A stretch of 64,000 nt of DNA from Arachnopeziza araneosa. Taxonomy: Eukaryota > Ascomycota > Leotiomycetes > Helotiales > Arachnopezizaceae. The translations under genes and the position numbers were made by a program. The stretch lies in assembly GCA_003988855.1 (NCBI GenBank), contig QYAI01000005.1, forward strand, positions 372,001 through 436,000, given 5' to 3'. This document shows, one piece after another, positions 48,533 to 59,946 of this stretch (position 1 is its first letter; every line of letters begins with the position of its first letter). The notes beneath the pieces are model-generated. The model saw only the letters and a program-made list of their open reading frames with translations, made no database searches and had not been told where the DNA came from.

Positions 48533-50246
48533 ATGTCGGACCTCATTCCAAGAGCAGAAAATGTTCCCGAGTCTTCTGGAAGCTCAGAAAACTCAGATCC
48601 CCTCAACATGAAGAATGAGGAAGGATGGGAGGATGCAGAGCCCGATCTGGAAGAAAATCAATTCATTTCACTGTTAGATGACGAAGTCTTCACTGATATC
48701 CACTCCATGTTAAAGCATTGCAAGGAAAAGCATAGTTTTGATTTTCTCCAAATCAGGCAAAGACTAGGCTTGGACTTCTATGGTAGTATCAAATTGGTTA
48801 ATTTCGTTCGGTCCCGTGTCCATAATGGGAAAGAAGTCTCTTCGGATATCACCATTGAGGATGTCCAGGACGATCTCTTTTTGAAGCCAATTTTAGAGGA
48901 TGACGCTGTACTTTTCAGTCTCGATGAGCTCCCCGATGTCGTTGAAGCGGTTGAGGCTTCAGATCCTCAACTTAAAGGGAAAGGAGCCGTTCAAAGCTCT
49001 GGAGAGCTTGTGGCAAGAGTGTCGGAATTGGAAGCAGAATTGCGAAGGATTCAGACTCAATTCGAAAACTACAGGGCAACCGTATCCGAGACCTTGGATG
49101 AAAGGTGGAACGACAAATCTAAAAGTGGTCCTCTTACATCCGGCGAACTTGTGGAAGAGAAGAGAGACGATGATAGTCACTACTTTACTTCGTACTCTTA
49201 CAACGGTTTGTACCTTGTGCCTGATAATATAGCCTTGCTAATTAGTTTTAGACATTCACGAGACCATGCTTAAAGACACAGTCCGGACAGATGCGTACCG
49301 CGATTTCATCTACAATCACAAGTCTTTGTTCGAAAACAAGATCGTCCTCGATGTTGGCTGTGGCACTGGTATTCTGAGTATGTTCTGCGCGAAAGCAGGC
49401 GCCGCTCGTGTCTTTGCAGTAGATAACTCAGCCATCATTGACAAAGCTCGGGAAAACATCTTCAATAACGGCTTAGCAGACAAGATCACATGCCTTAGAG
49501 GCAAAGTAGAGGAAGTTACTTTACCTGTCGATAAAGTTGACATCATTGTAAGTGAATGGATGGGATATTGTCTTTTGTACGAAGCCATGCTCGACAGTGT
49601 CATCTGGGCACGAGACAAGTACCTCAAGCCGGATGGTTTGATGGTACCAAGTCACATGAACATGTGGGTAGCTCCTGTAGCCGATCCAGATTATGTTGCA
49701 GATCATATAGCTTTCTGGAGAGATGTCTACGGCTTCGACATGAAAGCAATGCAAGCTGGTATTTTCGAAGACGCCCAAGTTCTCAACATGCCCACTTCTA
49801 CCATTTGTGGCCAGCCTTTTGCATTCTTGCAATTGAGCTTACACACAACCACCGTCAAGGACCTAGTTTTCAAAAAGAAATGGAACGGTAAATTGAATCA
49901 GGATATCGATGCTCTTGATGGCTTCATTGTATGGTTTGATTCTTTCTTCATGCCTTCTCGGAATGATCTAGTTCCTCAGGATGCAAAGGCGGAAGAATGG
50001 ACTCAAAGTGGCAAAAAGGGCATTGCATTTACGACAGGACCAAATGGAAAAGTCACGCACTGGAAGCAAGGTGTTTTCCTGGTTGAAAGTACGAGGGAGA
50101 AGCCGGTCAGCCGAAAAGTTGAAGAAGAATTGATAGCTGAGCTCGAATATGCCGTACCGGATGATAACTCGCGAGCATTGACTGTTTCTATGAAGTGGAG
50201 ATTTGGCGAGGAGCCGCAAAAGCTACAGAGTTGGAAGATGAGATGA
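48533..50246 (+). CDS. RMT3: PRMT3-type protein arginine methyltransferase
   Basis: This type I arginine methyltransferase is expected to act on the small-subunit ribosomal protein uS5 (Rps2), as PRMT3/Rmt3 does. Two exons (48533-49205 and 49252-50246) give 555 residues. The catalytic core has DVGCGTG at about 258, LLYEAM with the double-E loop in SEWMGYCLLYEAM near 325, and the barrel region to the end. The N-terminal region corresponds to the PRMT3 zinc finger, but the two zinc-binding Cys are replaced. The sequence reads ISLLDDEVF (Ser46 and Asp49 where Cys are expected) while the two His of MLKHCKEKH (62 and 67) remain. Downstream FDFLQIRQRLGLDFYGSIKLVNFVR is still well conserved. A coiled coil (LVARVSELEAELRRIQTQFEN) links it to the core. 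The identity is clear; whether the finger still folds is open. Confidence 0.94.
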
Positions 50247-50569
50247 GATTGTAGAATCACTGTGAATCCAGAATTCTAATATGACATGTCCTTGTTGAAT
50301 GAAGAAGCATGAGAACGATAATTGTCCGACTCTACCGGACTGTTTTTATTATCTACTATTATCTACAAAGTATATACAATGTCTTAAAAGACGCTGCCTA
50401 ATTTACAGATAATAAATGCCACTTCAACCTGAGGCCCCGAAACATTTAGGTTGAGTGCTGGGTACCTACAGTATGGGCCTCCCTATCACTAAGAATGGTA
50501 CATAAAACATATGAAAAGGCTCCATTTTCTCCATTGCGCCAGTACTGAAACAACATCCGTCTTTTGATC

Positions 50570-52723
50570 TTACAATCCAGAATCAATTTGATCGGGGATA
50601 TTGCTTCCAGTCCATGTGGCCCAATTCCTGCAGTTCTGGGCTATCGTGGAAGGTATGCTTAATTTTTGGAGGAGATCTGGTCTCTCAAGAATAGTAACGT
50701 ACAAGCCACTCGAGACATGCCAAGCAATATGACTATAAGATTGTTAGGAACGGTGGAAAGTGTGTAGAAATGCACAGATCATACCAATGCAAGGGCCAAG
50801 CACCAGGATTATCAGTAGTAAATTGAATTGCTAGATGCGAGCCTCCTGGTAGAATTTGGACATCTCGCCTCTGCGGATTGCTCGGATTGGTGATGGTACC
50901 ATCCCATGAACCGGGGCCGACGTGCAATACTTGCATATTGTGTCCATGTAAATGCATTGGGTGTGGAGGCATTCCCACAGGATTGTTGATGACAATGGTG
51001 ATCGATGTATTTGTGCCATAATTGTATACACTCCATTCTGGGGGGTAAGTGAGATTGCCTTGGTTGGCTAAAAGGAGAACAGGAGCATTATAATCAGCTC
51101 GGAATGTTTGACCATTCGTCTGCCAAAGAAAGATATTAGATGCATTAGCTGCAAAGCTAATATTAAGGTTTCGGACAACGTCAGGCTTGGTGACAGCAGG
51201 GATTGCCACAAGTGGCACTGTCGATGTCAACGGATCGTTGGTGCAGAGTGCCAAACTGTCAAGTATGGTCCAACCACTAAAATCGGAGGTTAGTATTCTC
51301 CATTCATTGCTGTGTTCAAGAAAGCAGAATGGGAATCCTTACGTGCTCTTTGGCAAGACTGTTGAATCTGCACTTTGATAGTAGATGGCGGCCAGAGCAT
51401 TTGGATTTGCGGCAACTGAGCATGCGGCGGAAATGCTGGATCGCATCCACCAGGAAGATGTTGCCGAGCCTGCATTCGCTGCAACCAATACGTCTGTTCT
51501 TTGGCCAACCTGTCAACACTTAGCTATCTGAATCTTCCTGTGTCAATTAGAATGCTCACCGCAAGCGTTACACTTTGCGTAGTATAGGGTTTGACCGGAA
51601 CAAAGTCATTCGCGATAACAGTTCTACGTTCACAGAGAGATGAGTATATATTCTCGTCTGAAAATCAAAATGTACTCACAAAGTATGGCCGTCTATGCTG
51701 AAGCGTTGGATACCCTCGGCACCTGCATTGATAAGTCGCAGGCGATGAGTTTTGCCTTGTGTAAATTTGAACTGAGCTATTGGGGCATTGGCTGAACAAG
51801 TTGTTCCAGAGGCAACCTGACTACAATCGTAAGACATTTTTCCATTTATGAGGTTGTTGTCACTCATCGGCACAATTTTGCTGAAGTCGAATTGGTTGTT
51901 GAATAATCCAGCAACAATGTCATTGTAGTTTGCGTGGTAGTAATCTATGAGTATAATCAGTTATTGTACCATAGCTGACTTCGAGTTTGCATTACCACTA
52001 AGTATAACTGGTCCCAAGTCAACGTCATAGGAGGCCTGAGTTGGCCCAAAAATGACCAAAGGTCCTATCAAACCACCTGCAGCCTGCGCAGAGTAGTGAG
52101 AATGATACCACGTTGTTCCATAGAGACCTGCTTGGAAGGTATAGGTCAGTGAGTCACCAGGTGCGATCGGACATTGAGTAACGCCAGGGACACCATCATA
52201 GTATGGGGTGCCTTTTTGCAAGATTCCATGCCAATGAAGACCGACTCCTTCTTGAGGAGCAGAAATTTGGTTATTGACAGTCACTGATATCATATCCCCC
52301 CAGTTTGCAGTTATGGTTGGACCTGGGAACTGTCCATTGACTAAAAGCATGTTCTTGGACACTCCATCCGGAGCGAGGGCACCTCTTGTAATAGTAAAAT
52401 TATAGGTCCTCGTCACACCTGTATTCGGAGTTGTGGCATAGTAGTTCTTTAAGACAATTGTAAGAATAATCTACTATGACAACAATAGTATTTACTTACT
52501 GTCGTTGCTGTGAGACCACCCCAAGGTGACCCCCGAGGGAGGGGATTGTTTGTTAAAAATAAAGGTAGAATGGGTGTAGTGAGAAGTCCAAGGAGAGAAT
52601 TTCTAACCGGTCAGAATATAAAACGGTTAATAATATATTCGAATCTGGTGCTTACCCATTTTGCTGCACAGGTGTAAGGAGCGCAGTCGTCACCCCAACC
52701 ACGACACCAACGATATTTCCCAT
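50570..52723 (-). CDS. Secreted laccase (multicopper oxidase)
   Basis: Laccases oxidise phenols with O2, typically in lignin or melanin metabolism. Eight exons (52723-52656, 52602-52500, 52446-51996, 51944-51681 approx. to 51680, 51623-51560, 51509-51343, 51276-50785, 50732-50570) give 590 residues. A signal peptide is likely (MGNIVGVVVGVTTALLTPV). All four copper motifs are present in order: HWHG, WYHSHYSAQ, HPMHLHGHN, and HCHIAWH, the last formed across the 50733-50784 intron. The T1 axial position 10 residues after the Cys is Leu, as in ascomycete laccases. The protein ends IDSGL, with the DSGL C-terminal plug of ascomycete laccases directly at the terminus, so no processed tail is encoded. 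Several N-glycosylation sites (NAS, NLT, NTS) are visible. No neighbouring pathway gene is obvious. Confidence 0.96.
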
Positions 52724-54241
52724 TGTCAAGCCCGAGAAAGGAAGTGACAGAAGGCTCTAGGCCAAGGAGTGTAAAGAAATGGTCGATACTCTTCGAGACT
52801 TCCAGCAGTGGGTACGATTAAAAAGATCTGGATTCCTGGGATAATCATCGAGGGTGAGAGCCAGCTCTAAATACACATCATCATATATCGCACGGTCACT
52901 CGTCATGCAGAAAAGTTCCAGCTATTATGACTTCGTTTGCGGTTAGAAGCTGTAGATTGGATCTAGATTTGATCTGAGCGTTGCGTATCCCTCTGTTTCT
53001 TGGCTTTCATCAAGTGGTAATGAACTACTGAGGATGACTTTCTGAAAAGTCTCAGAGTACAAGACATAACTAGATAATTTTCGGGTTATTCAAACCTTCC
53101 AGAAACAAAGGCAGCAGCGGAAACCTCCTTCTCGAGCCGTTCCTGACAGAATCTCAGGAGAGTTAGCCAACTTCCCTTGACGCCACTAGCTGTCAACATC
53201 AAAGCGAAGTGCGAACATGTGGATCCTTCCACTACGGAGAATGATACCCGAGAGACCGACAGAGCTATTCATGTTATCATGATCCGATGACAGCGGTTTA
53301 CAACTTTGCACTGACTCTTCGACGCCACAAGCGCAATGTTCCTGGGCATTATTGCGCCATGACCGCAAGTTCTGTGGTGGTACCTTTGTAGTCTTGCCTT
53401 AAGATGCTACAGTACAGTAGATGCAACCAAACGAAAATTTTCCCAAGAAGGAAAAGTGCATAAAAGTAGATGGAAGTTTGGAGTCCGCTTGCAGAGCACA
53501 TGGGGTCTTGCCAAAAGAAGGCGTCAAGGAGCAAAAAAAAGTAATTTGCAAAGCACGATTTGAGACACATTTGATGTGGACATTCAACTACCAACCCTGA
53601 GTCGGCCCTGACGAAAGACCGACTAGTCAAGATTTTGGGAGATGTCTCGAGTGTTGAAAGATCGTGACTCAACGATTGTGCAAATTGGTTTTAAACAAGC
53701 TCAATATTCCTGCCTAGGGACCACGAGGCCAGGCTTTTTTCATTCTCCATGAACCGAGATCTTCGCCGTGAGCTGAGATTTCGCATCTCGAGGCACGGCC
53801 GATGGTGGGCGATTCGTAAGACGCCAGAAATTTAGACGTCAAAGAGTCAATAATGCATGTTGATACGACTCTGGAGAGATGTACCGTGCATTAGGCTATC
53901 GCGTCAAAGATCAGCTAAGGTTCGGATGATATCAAGATATTGTAGTTAAGCTTGGAAACGAGAATCCCCGCATGAGTAATTTGTGAGAAAGGAAGAAGGT
54001 GGCGTCTCCTTTTCTTTCTTCCAGTTTGCCCCCTGAGGAGGCTCGAGCAACGACTGTTCGCCGAGACTTCCCTCCAGATTTCCGAGCCACCTTTCCGATT
54101 GTCGAAAGCTTTTCTGTGGTCAGAAATTGATGAGATTGGAGTGACTACATGGTGTCAACCCCCTGACTCTTGATGATATACACGTTCTCGAATTTTCAAG
54201 GTTGGACCTGCCCGAAAGGGAAATGTGACCAGCGTAGAGAA

Positions 54242-54249
54242 GTCACGTG
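54242..54249 (+). promoter_or_regulatory. GTCACGTG (Cbf1-type E-box)
   Basis: This matches the RTCACGTG core about 200 bp upstream of the FMN-binding protein start. A TGACTCA lies 54 bp further on. Motif-only call. Confidence 0.35.
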
Positions 54250-54302
54250 CAATCATCTATGTTGAGAGTGGGCAATGGGTCGGGTGTTTCTTCACGTAGT
54301 AG

Positions 54303-54309
54303 TGACTCA
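54303..54309 (+). promoter_or_regulatory. TGACTCA (bZIP) site
   Basis: Exact TGACTCA core, about 140 bp upstream of the FMN-binding protein ATG. Motif-only call. Confidence 0.3.
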
Positions 54310-54448
54310 TGAACTTGGAGGATTTGAGCTCAAAAGGAGGAGGAAGAAGAAGCATTCAGTACATCTCTTCTGTTGACCTTCTGCATTACTTGTGGTTTTG
54401 TCTATAGAATACTCTTCAAGCAAGCAATTGTCGAAACGAGAACCAGTC

Positions 54449-55592
54449 ATGTCGGATTCAGACAACCCTTCCTATCCCAAAGTGCCTCGCAGCACTATCA
54501 ATCGTCTCAAGGCTCGCGGTAAGGTATGGTTCTTCAATTTGTTAACAGTCTGTCTGACAAGCCTTAGGAAAATACGACTATGAGACCATCCATACAATAG
54601 TGAATACCACTCAAGTTGTCCATGTCTCCTTTCCTACTCCAGATCCGTCGGATCCATTTCCTGCTATGATTCCAATGCGTAAGATTCTCTTCTTATATCC
54701 AATTGCTTACTTATACTTTCCCTCTCTGTATCGGATCTCTCATTAAAAATTTAAAGTCCAATGCGTTCACCACTTTGTAATGCAAGCTATTTACTCGTGA
54801 AATTTGTTTGCTCAGGATGCGTTCATCGCATGCACTGTGCATCCAAGTCTTAAGGATTCCTTTAAATATTTCTCAAGTCCAAGCTCTCAGCTGATCACTA
54901 GCCTTTAGTGGGATTTATGGCTTCATTCTCGGATCCCAGCGCCCCGTTGTCCTCAAGCCTTGATCTCTATCTCCATGGATACATTTCTTCTCGCCTTATG
55001 CGTCTCAGCAAAGATGCTCCCAGCTACGAAGAGGAGGACGGCCTCCCCTTAACAATCGCAGCTACTCACCTCGATGGTCTTGTCTTGGCTCTTACCCCCA
55101 ACCACCATTCATACAACTATCGTTCTGCAATCCTCCATGGCTTTGCTACACCCGTCACGGATGGAGACGAAAAACTCTGGGCAATGGAGAAGATCACCAA
55201 TGGCGTGGTATCGCACCGCTGGGAGAATTCTCGTATCCCTCCAACAAAAGCCGAGATGACAAGCACGCAAATCTTGAAAGTTAAGATTGTAGATGCAAGC
55301 GCAAAGGTTAGAGAGGGAGGACCAAGTGATGATCGTGCTGATATGAAGAACGAAGAACTGAAGGCGAAGACCTGGATTGGAGTTGTGCCTACCTGGCTTG
55401 CTTACGGCGCACCAGTCCCGAGCCCGGAGAATAGAGTGGCCAAGGTGAGATCTAGGGTAGAAGATAGCGGATTCTGGAGAGTACTGATGATCGATATAGG
55501 TACCTGGCTACATCTCTGAGTTTGTGAAGCAGGAAAACCAGATTGGCGAGAGGAATGCTATGCTTGCAATTACCTCGACAAAGTCTAAGTGA
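54449..55592 (+). CDS. FMN-binding split-barrel protein (Pyridox_ox_2 type)
   Basis: This belongs to the pyridoxamine-oxidase-like flavin-binding family, which also contains nitroimidazole-resistance proteins. The substrate is unknown. Four exons (54449-54518, 54568-54678, 54909-55444, 55500-55592) give 269 residues. The split-barrel core is visible: INRLKARGKYDYETIHTIVN, TTQVVHVSFPTPDPSDPFPAMIPM, LDLYLHGYISSRLMRLSK, LTIAATHLDGLVLAL and HSYNYRSAILHGFA. A C-terminal extension contains KTWIGVVPTWLAYGAPVPSPEN, ending VPGYISEFVKQENQIGERN. The second intron is 230 nt, far longer than its neighbours, and every junction restores family-like sequence. If the last intron is left in, the frame ends early in a spurious TWLHL tail. 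The exact flavin use is inferred from the family. Confidence 0.88.
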
Positions 55593-57144
55593 GACAAGGG
55601 ACTAGCTCAGCGGGACATGCGTGCTGGCGGAAGAAGGTGTTTCTCCTAGTCCAGCTCTTGGACGTAAGCAAAATGAAAAAGAAGAGGTTGGTCTGAAGTC
55701 TGTATCTGTATTCAGTTCTGGAAAGATGAAAGACTGTGTAGAGGCTTGTTCCTAGCACGACACAAATCTATCACACGCAAGCGTCCGCTCCGTTTTATTG
55801 GTGGGAATTTGACATGCTTGAGTTCCGTCTGCGTGGGGCTTAAGGAGATTACCGGTTTCTCTTTCTCTTCATCTATGGATCCTAAAAGTGTCCAGGATGG
55901 TAAGTAAGGCAGAGACGAAAAGGAAGAGGTCAGAAGAGATAGAAGGGCGTCTGTGTTGAACTCGAGGGCGACTTGGACCGGTTCGGGTCTTATCGTTATC
56001 GCACCCCGCGGCCCCGCAGTCAGGCTGACCAGCAGCGCAACCGGAGACAAGGACAAGAACAAACACCATCACTATGCCGATCCAGGAGGGGACAGAGACA
56101 GGTGTGTGTACCGGAGGGTTGAGCGAGTTATGACGGGATGCTCTCTCACTTGATGCGTTGTGCCTCCTCCCGGTGGCAGCGACCAGAATGGCTCAATAGC
56201 CTATGCAGGCAGGATGGGATGAATGGTATATTCTCTGACCGAGGGTCCTTTCAATTCGCTATCTTTGGCCCTCAGAAGAAGGATGGGAAAGCGGATGGAG
56301 AAGCGTCAGTCCCAAGCACGCCATGATCTGGGAATGATTGAATCTGATCTCGCGCTGCGCTGCTAGACCAATCTCGTGGGGAGCCCATCCTCCTCACTGT
56401 CTTGTGCCTGGCACCCAACAACCCCGCATCGAACCTTCCCAATCCCCTCTGTTCACGACCCTCCCTCTCGGCGGCCTACGGGAAGGGCAGATGGCCTGCA
56501 CAAGCCGGCACAAACTATTTATTCTGAACATGACGCTGTGCCTGTTCTTCTCCTTCCACTTCCATCTCCCCCTTCCCAAGTGCCTCTTCCTCCTCCGAAT
56601 AGCCTCAACGTTGCACCTGTCGGACATTGCTCGTTCTCGATGCACGGCTGAGGCAAGGCTGCCACTATTTTGCCCCTCCATTCCTCGGCTCTGCGCCGCG
56701 GCATCCAATCAGCGCCTGAACACGCCGGGAGCTCTCTCGGTACGAACCCAGACAGAGGTGAGTCGTCGCTCGGGCATTCTTTAATCGCCCTCCCATAACC
56801 AAGGCTGTGGCTTCGTCTTTCCAACTCCTGCTTATTTTCGTGCCCGTTTTACCTGCCTTTCCTTCAGACAGGATGCCAGTCAGCTTGCGAAGTCGCGCTG
56901 GGTGCGGCCAATCAAACACCCAAAAGCGGATCTACGGTCCCACCAAGCCTGGGGTTCCTGTCAGTGTCAACAAAGAGCGGACTGCACTCAGCAGACCTAC
57001 AAATACCCAACCTTCTTCCCAGCAAAACTTTTGCATTCATGCCTGCAAGCGTTCTCATAATCAAAAGGCTAGCTCGCTAACAAGCTGCTCGTTTCATTCA
57101 AAAGTCCAATTCATATACCCATCTGCCACTCGCCGGACATCAAC
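55593..57144. other. GC-rich 1.55-kb region with open frames but no supported gene
   Basis: This lies between the FMN protein and the carrier. From about 56338 to 56920 several frames on both strands are open for 80-150 codons, which reflects GC-rich, stop-poor sequence. None has a recognisable domain, and none has both a good start context and intron signals. It may contain the carrier gene's long leader. Confidence 0.4.
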
Positions 57145-58227
57145 ATGTCAACCTCCAATTCTCTCAAGCAAGCTGCGGAAGCTGCACGTAACAAGACAAC
57201 TGAAGCTTTGGAGACCACTAAACGCCTCGCCGAGACAGCAAAGTCAGATCCAATGGCGGCAAAGACCGACTTTCTACACACACCTCTCATGCGAGGAGCA
57301 TTGCCTTTCATAAATGGTGGACTATCAGGAATGGTAGCTACTACAGTCATACAGCCCATCGATATGATAAAGGTGCGATTACAATTAGCTGGCGAAGGAG
57401 CAAGGACAGGTCCCAAACCCTCACCACTTTCTGTAACAAGAGAGATCATCGCCGCAGGCAAGGTTATGGATTTGTACACCGGCCTATCAGCGGGGTTGTT
57501 GAGACAAGCAGTTTACACGACCGCGCGTCTTGGCTTTTTCGACACATTTATGAAATCTTTGACTGTTAAAGCGAAAGAGAAGGGGAATGCGATCGGCTTC
57601 AAAGAACGCGCTGCCGCTGGATTGACGGCAGGTGGTCTTGCAGCAATGATTGGAAATCCGGCCGATCTGGCATTAATCAGGATGCAATCAGATGGGCTCA
57701 AGCCTTTCGCAGAGCGCAAGAATTACACTTCTGTCGTCCATGCTTTAAGAAGTATTGCAAAAGCCGAGGGTGTGGGAGCGCTCTGGGCTGGTGCAGCGCC
57801 CACCGTTGTAAGAGCAATGGCTTTGAACTTCGGCCAACTGGCGTTTTTCTCAGAAGCTAAACAACAATTAAAAGACACGAGTTTAAGTCCCAAAGCACAA
57901 ACACTTGGCGCGAGTGCTGTCGCAGGATTTTTCGCAAGTTTCTTCAGTCTGCCCTTTGATTTCGTCAAGACAAGATTGCAAAAACAGAGCAGAAAACCAG
58001 ATGGCACACTGCCGTATAAGAGCATGATGGATTGCTTTGCAAAGGTAACACGGGATGAAGGCATTTTGAGATTTTATAGAGGCTTCGGCACATATTATGT
58101 GAGAATTGCGCCACATGCGTAAGTGTTTCTACCCTCCGATTGAGTACCTGCAGTTCAACATTCCTGACATTTTAACAGGATGGTGACCTTGATCGTGGCT
58201 GACTACCTCGGCTTCATCACCAAGTAA
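57145..58227 (+). CDS. Mitochondrial 2-oxoglutarate/malate-type carrier
   Basis: This inner-membrane antiporter of the mitochondrial carrier family (SLC25) is probably an oxoglutarate-malate exchanger. Two exons (57145-58118 and 58179-58227) give 340 residues, about 300 in the carrier core plus a short N-terminal extension. Three repeats carry the family signature: PIDMIKVRLQ, PADLALIRMQ and PFDFVKTRLQ. The second signature lacks the usual basic residue directly after the acidic triad and reads LALIR, as in the mammalian oxoglutarate carrier. The transmembrane boundaries are conventional (LPFINGGLSGMVATTV, RAAAGLTAGGLAAMIGN, GASAVAGFFASFFSL). The last exon adds MVTLIVADYLGFITK. It is tail-to-tail with TRM7. 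Confidence 0.93.
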
Positions 58228-58510
58228 AGACGATTTTGAAGATCATTGAGGGGCTTTCCTTGGGGACTGATTGCTTTCGGACATTGGCTTGGAGTTGGCT
58301 GGCCGTTTTGATTCATGCCTGATCATTAGATTTGACCATATACCACGTATACATAGTACTGAATCATATCATGATGCACCAAACGTCTTATTCTCGCTTG
58401 ATAAGTTGCGTTCATCCGAGAAGCACTTGCATGCTGCAAGTAAACACCGCGATAGTAATTGGGCCATCTCTCAGCCCTCCAAACCCCGCAGTAGAACCAC
58501 CCCGCTTTCA

Positions 58511-59761
58511 TCACTTGAGACTTGTCTTCCCATATGCTCCACCAGCTGCCTTTCTCATTTCAAGAGCACGCTTGTAGGGTGGCGCAGTGGGGGGTTGAAC
58601 AGGATCAAGGGTGATTCGATCTTTTGCTAGATGATATGAAGCATCTGCATCATAGCCTGATAGGTCACCACAAGCCAGGAAGGGCGCAATCCATCCTACA
58701 TCATGTGTTGAAACCTCATCCCCTTCGTCGAGGGTGAGCTCAAAAATGCCATCTTTGTTCTTCATAAGTGGCATGGCCTTACTAGCTGACCACGTCCCTC
58801 GTCCAGAGTCTTGCAAGATAGTAGGCGCGAGGATCGGCTCATGCAACTTCGTTGCACTAACCATTCGCTCGAGTCTGTCTCCAACACCCATTGGCTCTTC
58901 CAGACTGGCTTTGAAGCCTTCTGGTGGTTGAAAGTTCAAACATACAATAAAGGCTTCGATGCTACTTGCACGACTTGATCGAGGTTTTGCAACAATGACT
59001 TGCTCGAAGAAGATCTTCAACTGCGCAAATAGTAAATCGACATTCCTACCGCGGAAGATTTTAGCAACAAATTTCCCACCGGGGCGAAGAACACAGAGCG
59101 CGAGATTTAATGCTGCGAAGAGGAGTTGCGACTGGACGTAGATGTCCAAATCGTGAAGACCTGTTACATCGGGCGCTCCATCTGAGAGTACGAGATCGAC
59201 AGGGTTGGAAGCTTGCTGGTTGCTAGAAGCAGAGTCGTATGAGGGGTCAAGTGCGCGGAGGAGGAGAGGTACAGTTGCTGGGTGTGTGATATCAGCTCGG
59301 AGGGTAGTGATGCCTTGTAACGGACTCATGGGCTGGAGATCGATGGCCACAATTTTTACATTCTCTCGGGGCTTCAATTCTTCTCGGGAGTTTTCGTCTT
59401 CTCCCTCCATCTCATCTTGGACAGCATCGGGGCTGTTACTAAATATCCTAAGGAGTTCCTGCCGTGATTTTTGCTGCTTGTCTTCCCATGCCGCTCGTCC
59501 GAATTTTTCGCCTTTGATCAAAACCCGAGAAAGAACTTGGCTCCAGCTTCCTGGAGCCGCACACAGGTCTACTACTCTGGTGACGTCGGCGAAAAGGTTG
59601 AATTCTAGTCTAGTTATCAGCGATATTGAAAAGCCAGAGATGTGGGGGAGCAAAAAACCTTCGTCGAGTTGGAGTAATTTAAATGCACTCCGCGCTCGCC
59701 AACCTTGCTCCTTTGCTAATCTGTAATAAGCATCGCGCTTATCTTTTGATGATTTACCCAT
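58511..59761 (-). CDS. TRM7: tRNA 2'-O-methyltransferase Trm7 (FtsJ family)
   Basis: Trm7 2'-O-methylates positions 32 and 34 in the anticodon loop of tRNAs such as tRNA-Phe. Two exons (59761-59659 and 59604-58511) give 398 residues, longer than the yeast enzyme because of an insert. The RrmJ fold is clear: RSAFKLLQLDE, splice-restored EFNLFADVTRVVDLCAAPGSWSQVLSR, IVAIDLQPM, DLVLSDGAPDVTGLHD and LRPGGKFVAKIFRG. These contain the K-D-K-E catalytic residues (Lys in SAFKLL, Asp in SDGAP, Lys in FVAKIF; the Glu is in the later strand EAFIVC). The acidic insert EMEGEDENSREELKPRE separates the first strands. The intron removes GTTTTTTGC...ACTAG. The gene is divergent from MAK5 with 185 bp between starts. 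Confidence 0.95.
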   Translation of the reverse strand: MGKSSKDKRDAYYRLAKEQGWRARSAFKLLQLDEGFLLPHISGFSISLITRLEFNLFADVTRVVDLCAAPGSWSQVLSRVLIKGEKFGRAAWEDKQQKSRQELLRIFSNSPDAVQDEMEGEDENSREELKPRENVKIVAIDLQPMSPLQGITTLRADITHPATVPLLLRALDPSYDSASSNQQASNPVDLVLSDGAPDVTGLHDLDIYVQSQLLFAALNLALCVLRPGGKFVAKIFRGRNVDLLFAQLKIFFEQVIVAKPRSSRASSIEAFIVCLNFQPPEGFKASLEEPMGVGDRLERMVSATKLHEPILAPTILQDSGRGTWSASKAMPLMKNKDGIFELTLDEGDEVSTHDVGWIAPFLACGDLSGYDADASYHLAKDRITLDPVQPPTAPPYKRALEMRKAAGGAYGKTSLK

Positions 59762-59946
59762 GTTGAGTACTTGACTATCGTACTCTCATGTTACTTTTAG
59801 CGGCGTGATGAATAGAATTGGCAAGGCTGAGAGCCACCTCGTGACTAGCGCGAGGCTATGGAAAGCTAAGTTTCTTTCTGCAGAAAGTCACCGCAGTTCT
59901 GAACCGAGCTAACTGATTCTTGATATCGAACGATCCAGCAGTCGAC

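Larger units (their letters stand above)
52724..54448. other. Divergent 1.7-kb intergenic region
   Basis: This long spacer separates the laccase and FMN-protein starts. Short open frames on the minus strand (53186-53368 and 53349-53672) lack family character. It contains a GTCACGTG site at 54242 and a TGACTCA at 54303-54309, both upstream of the FMN protein. A long upstream region would suit a regulated laccase promoter, but I see no specific element that proves it. Confidence 0.5.

Noticed and set aside
52446..54400. Minus-strand open frames in the laccase upstream region (53186-53368, 53349-53672)
   Set aside because: Hydrophobic or low-complexity, with no start or intron support, and overlapping in different frames. 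Likely chance.
56338..56919. Five overlapping open frames on both strands
   Set aside because: The region is GC-rich with few stops in any frame, so open frames are expected. No domain was recognised, so I did not annotate a gene.
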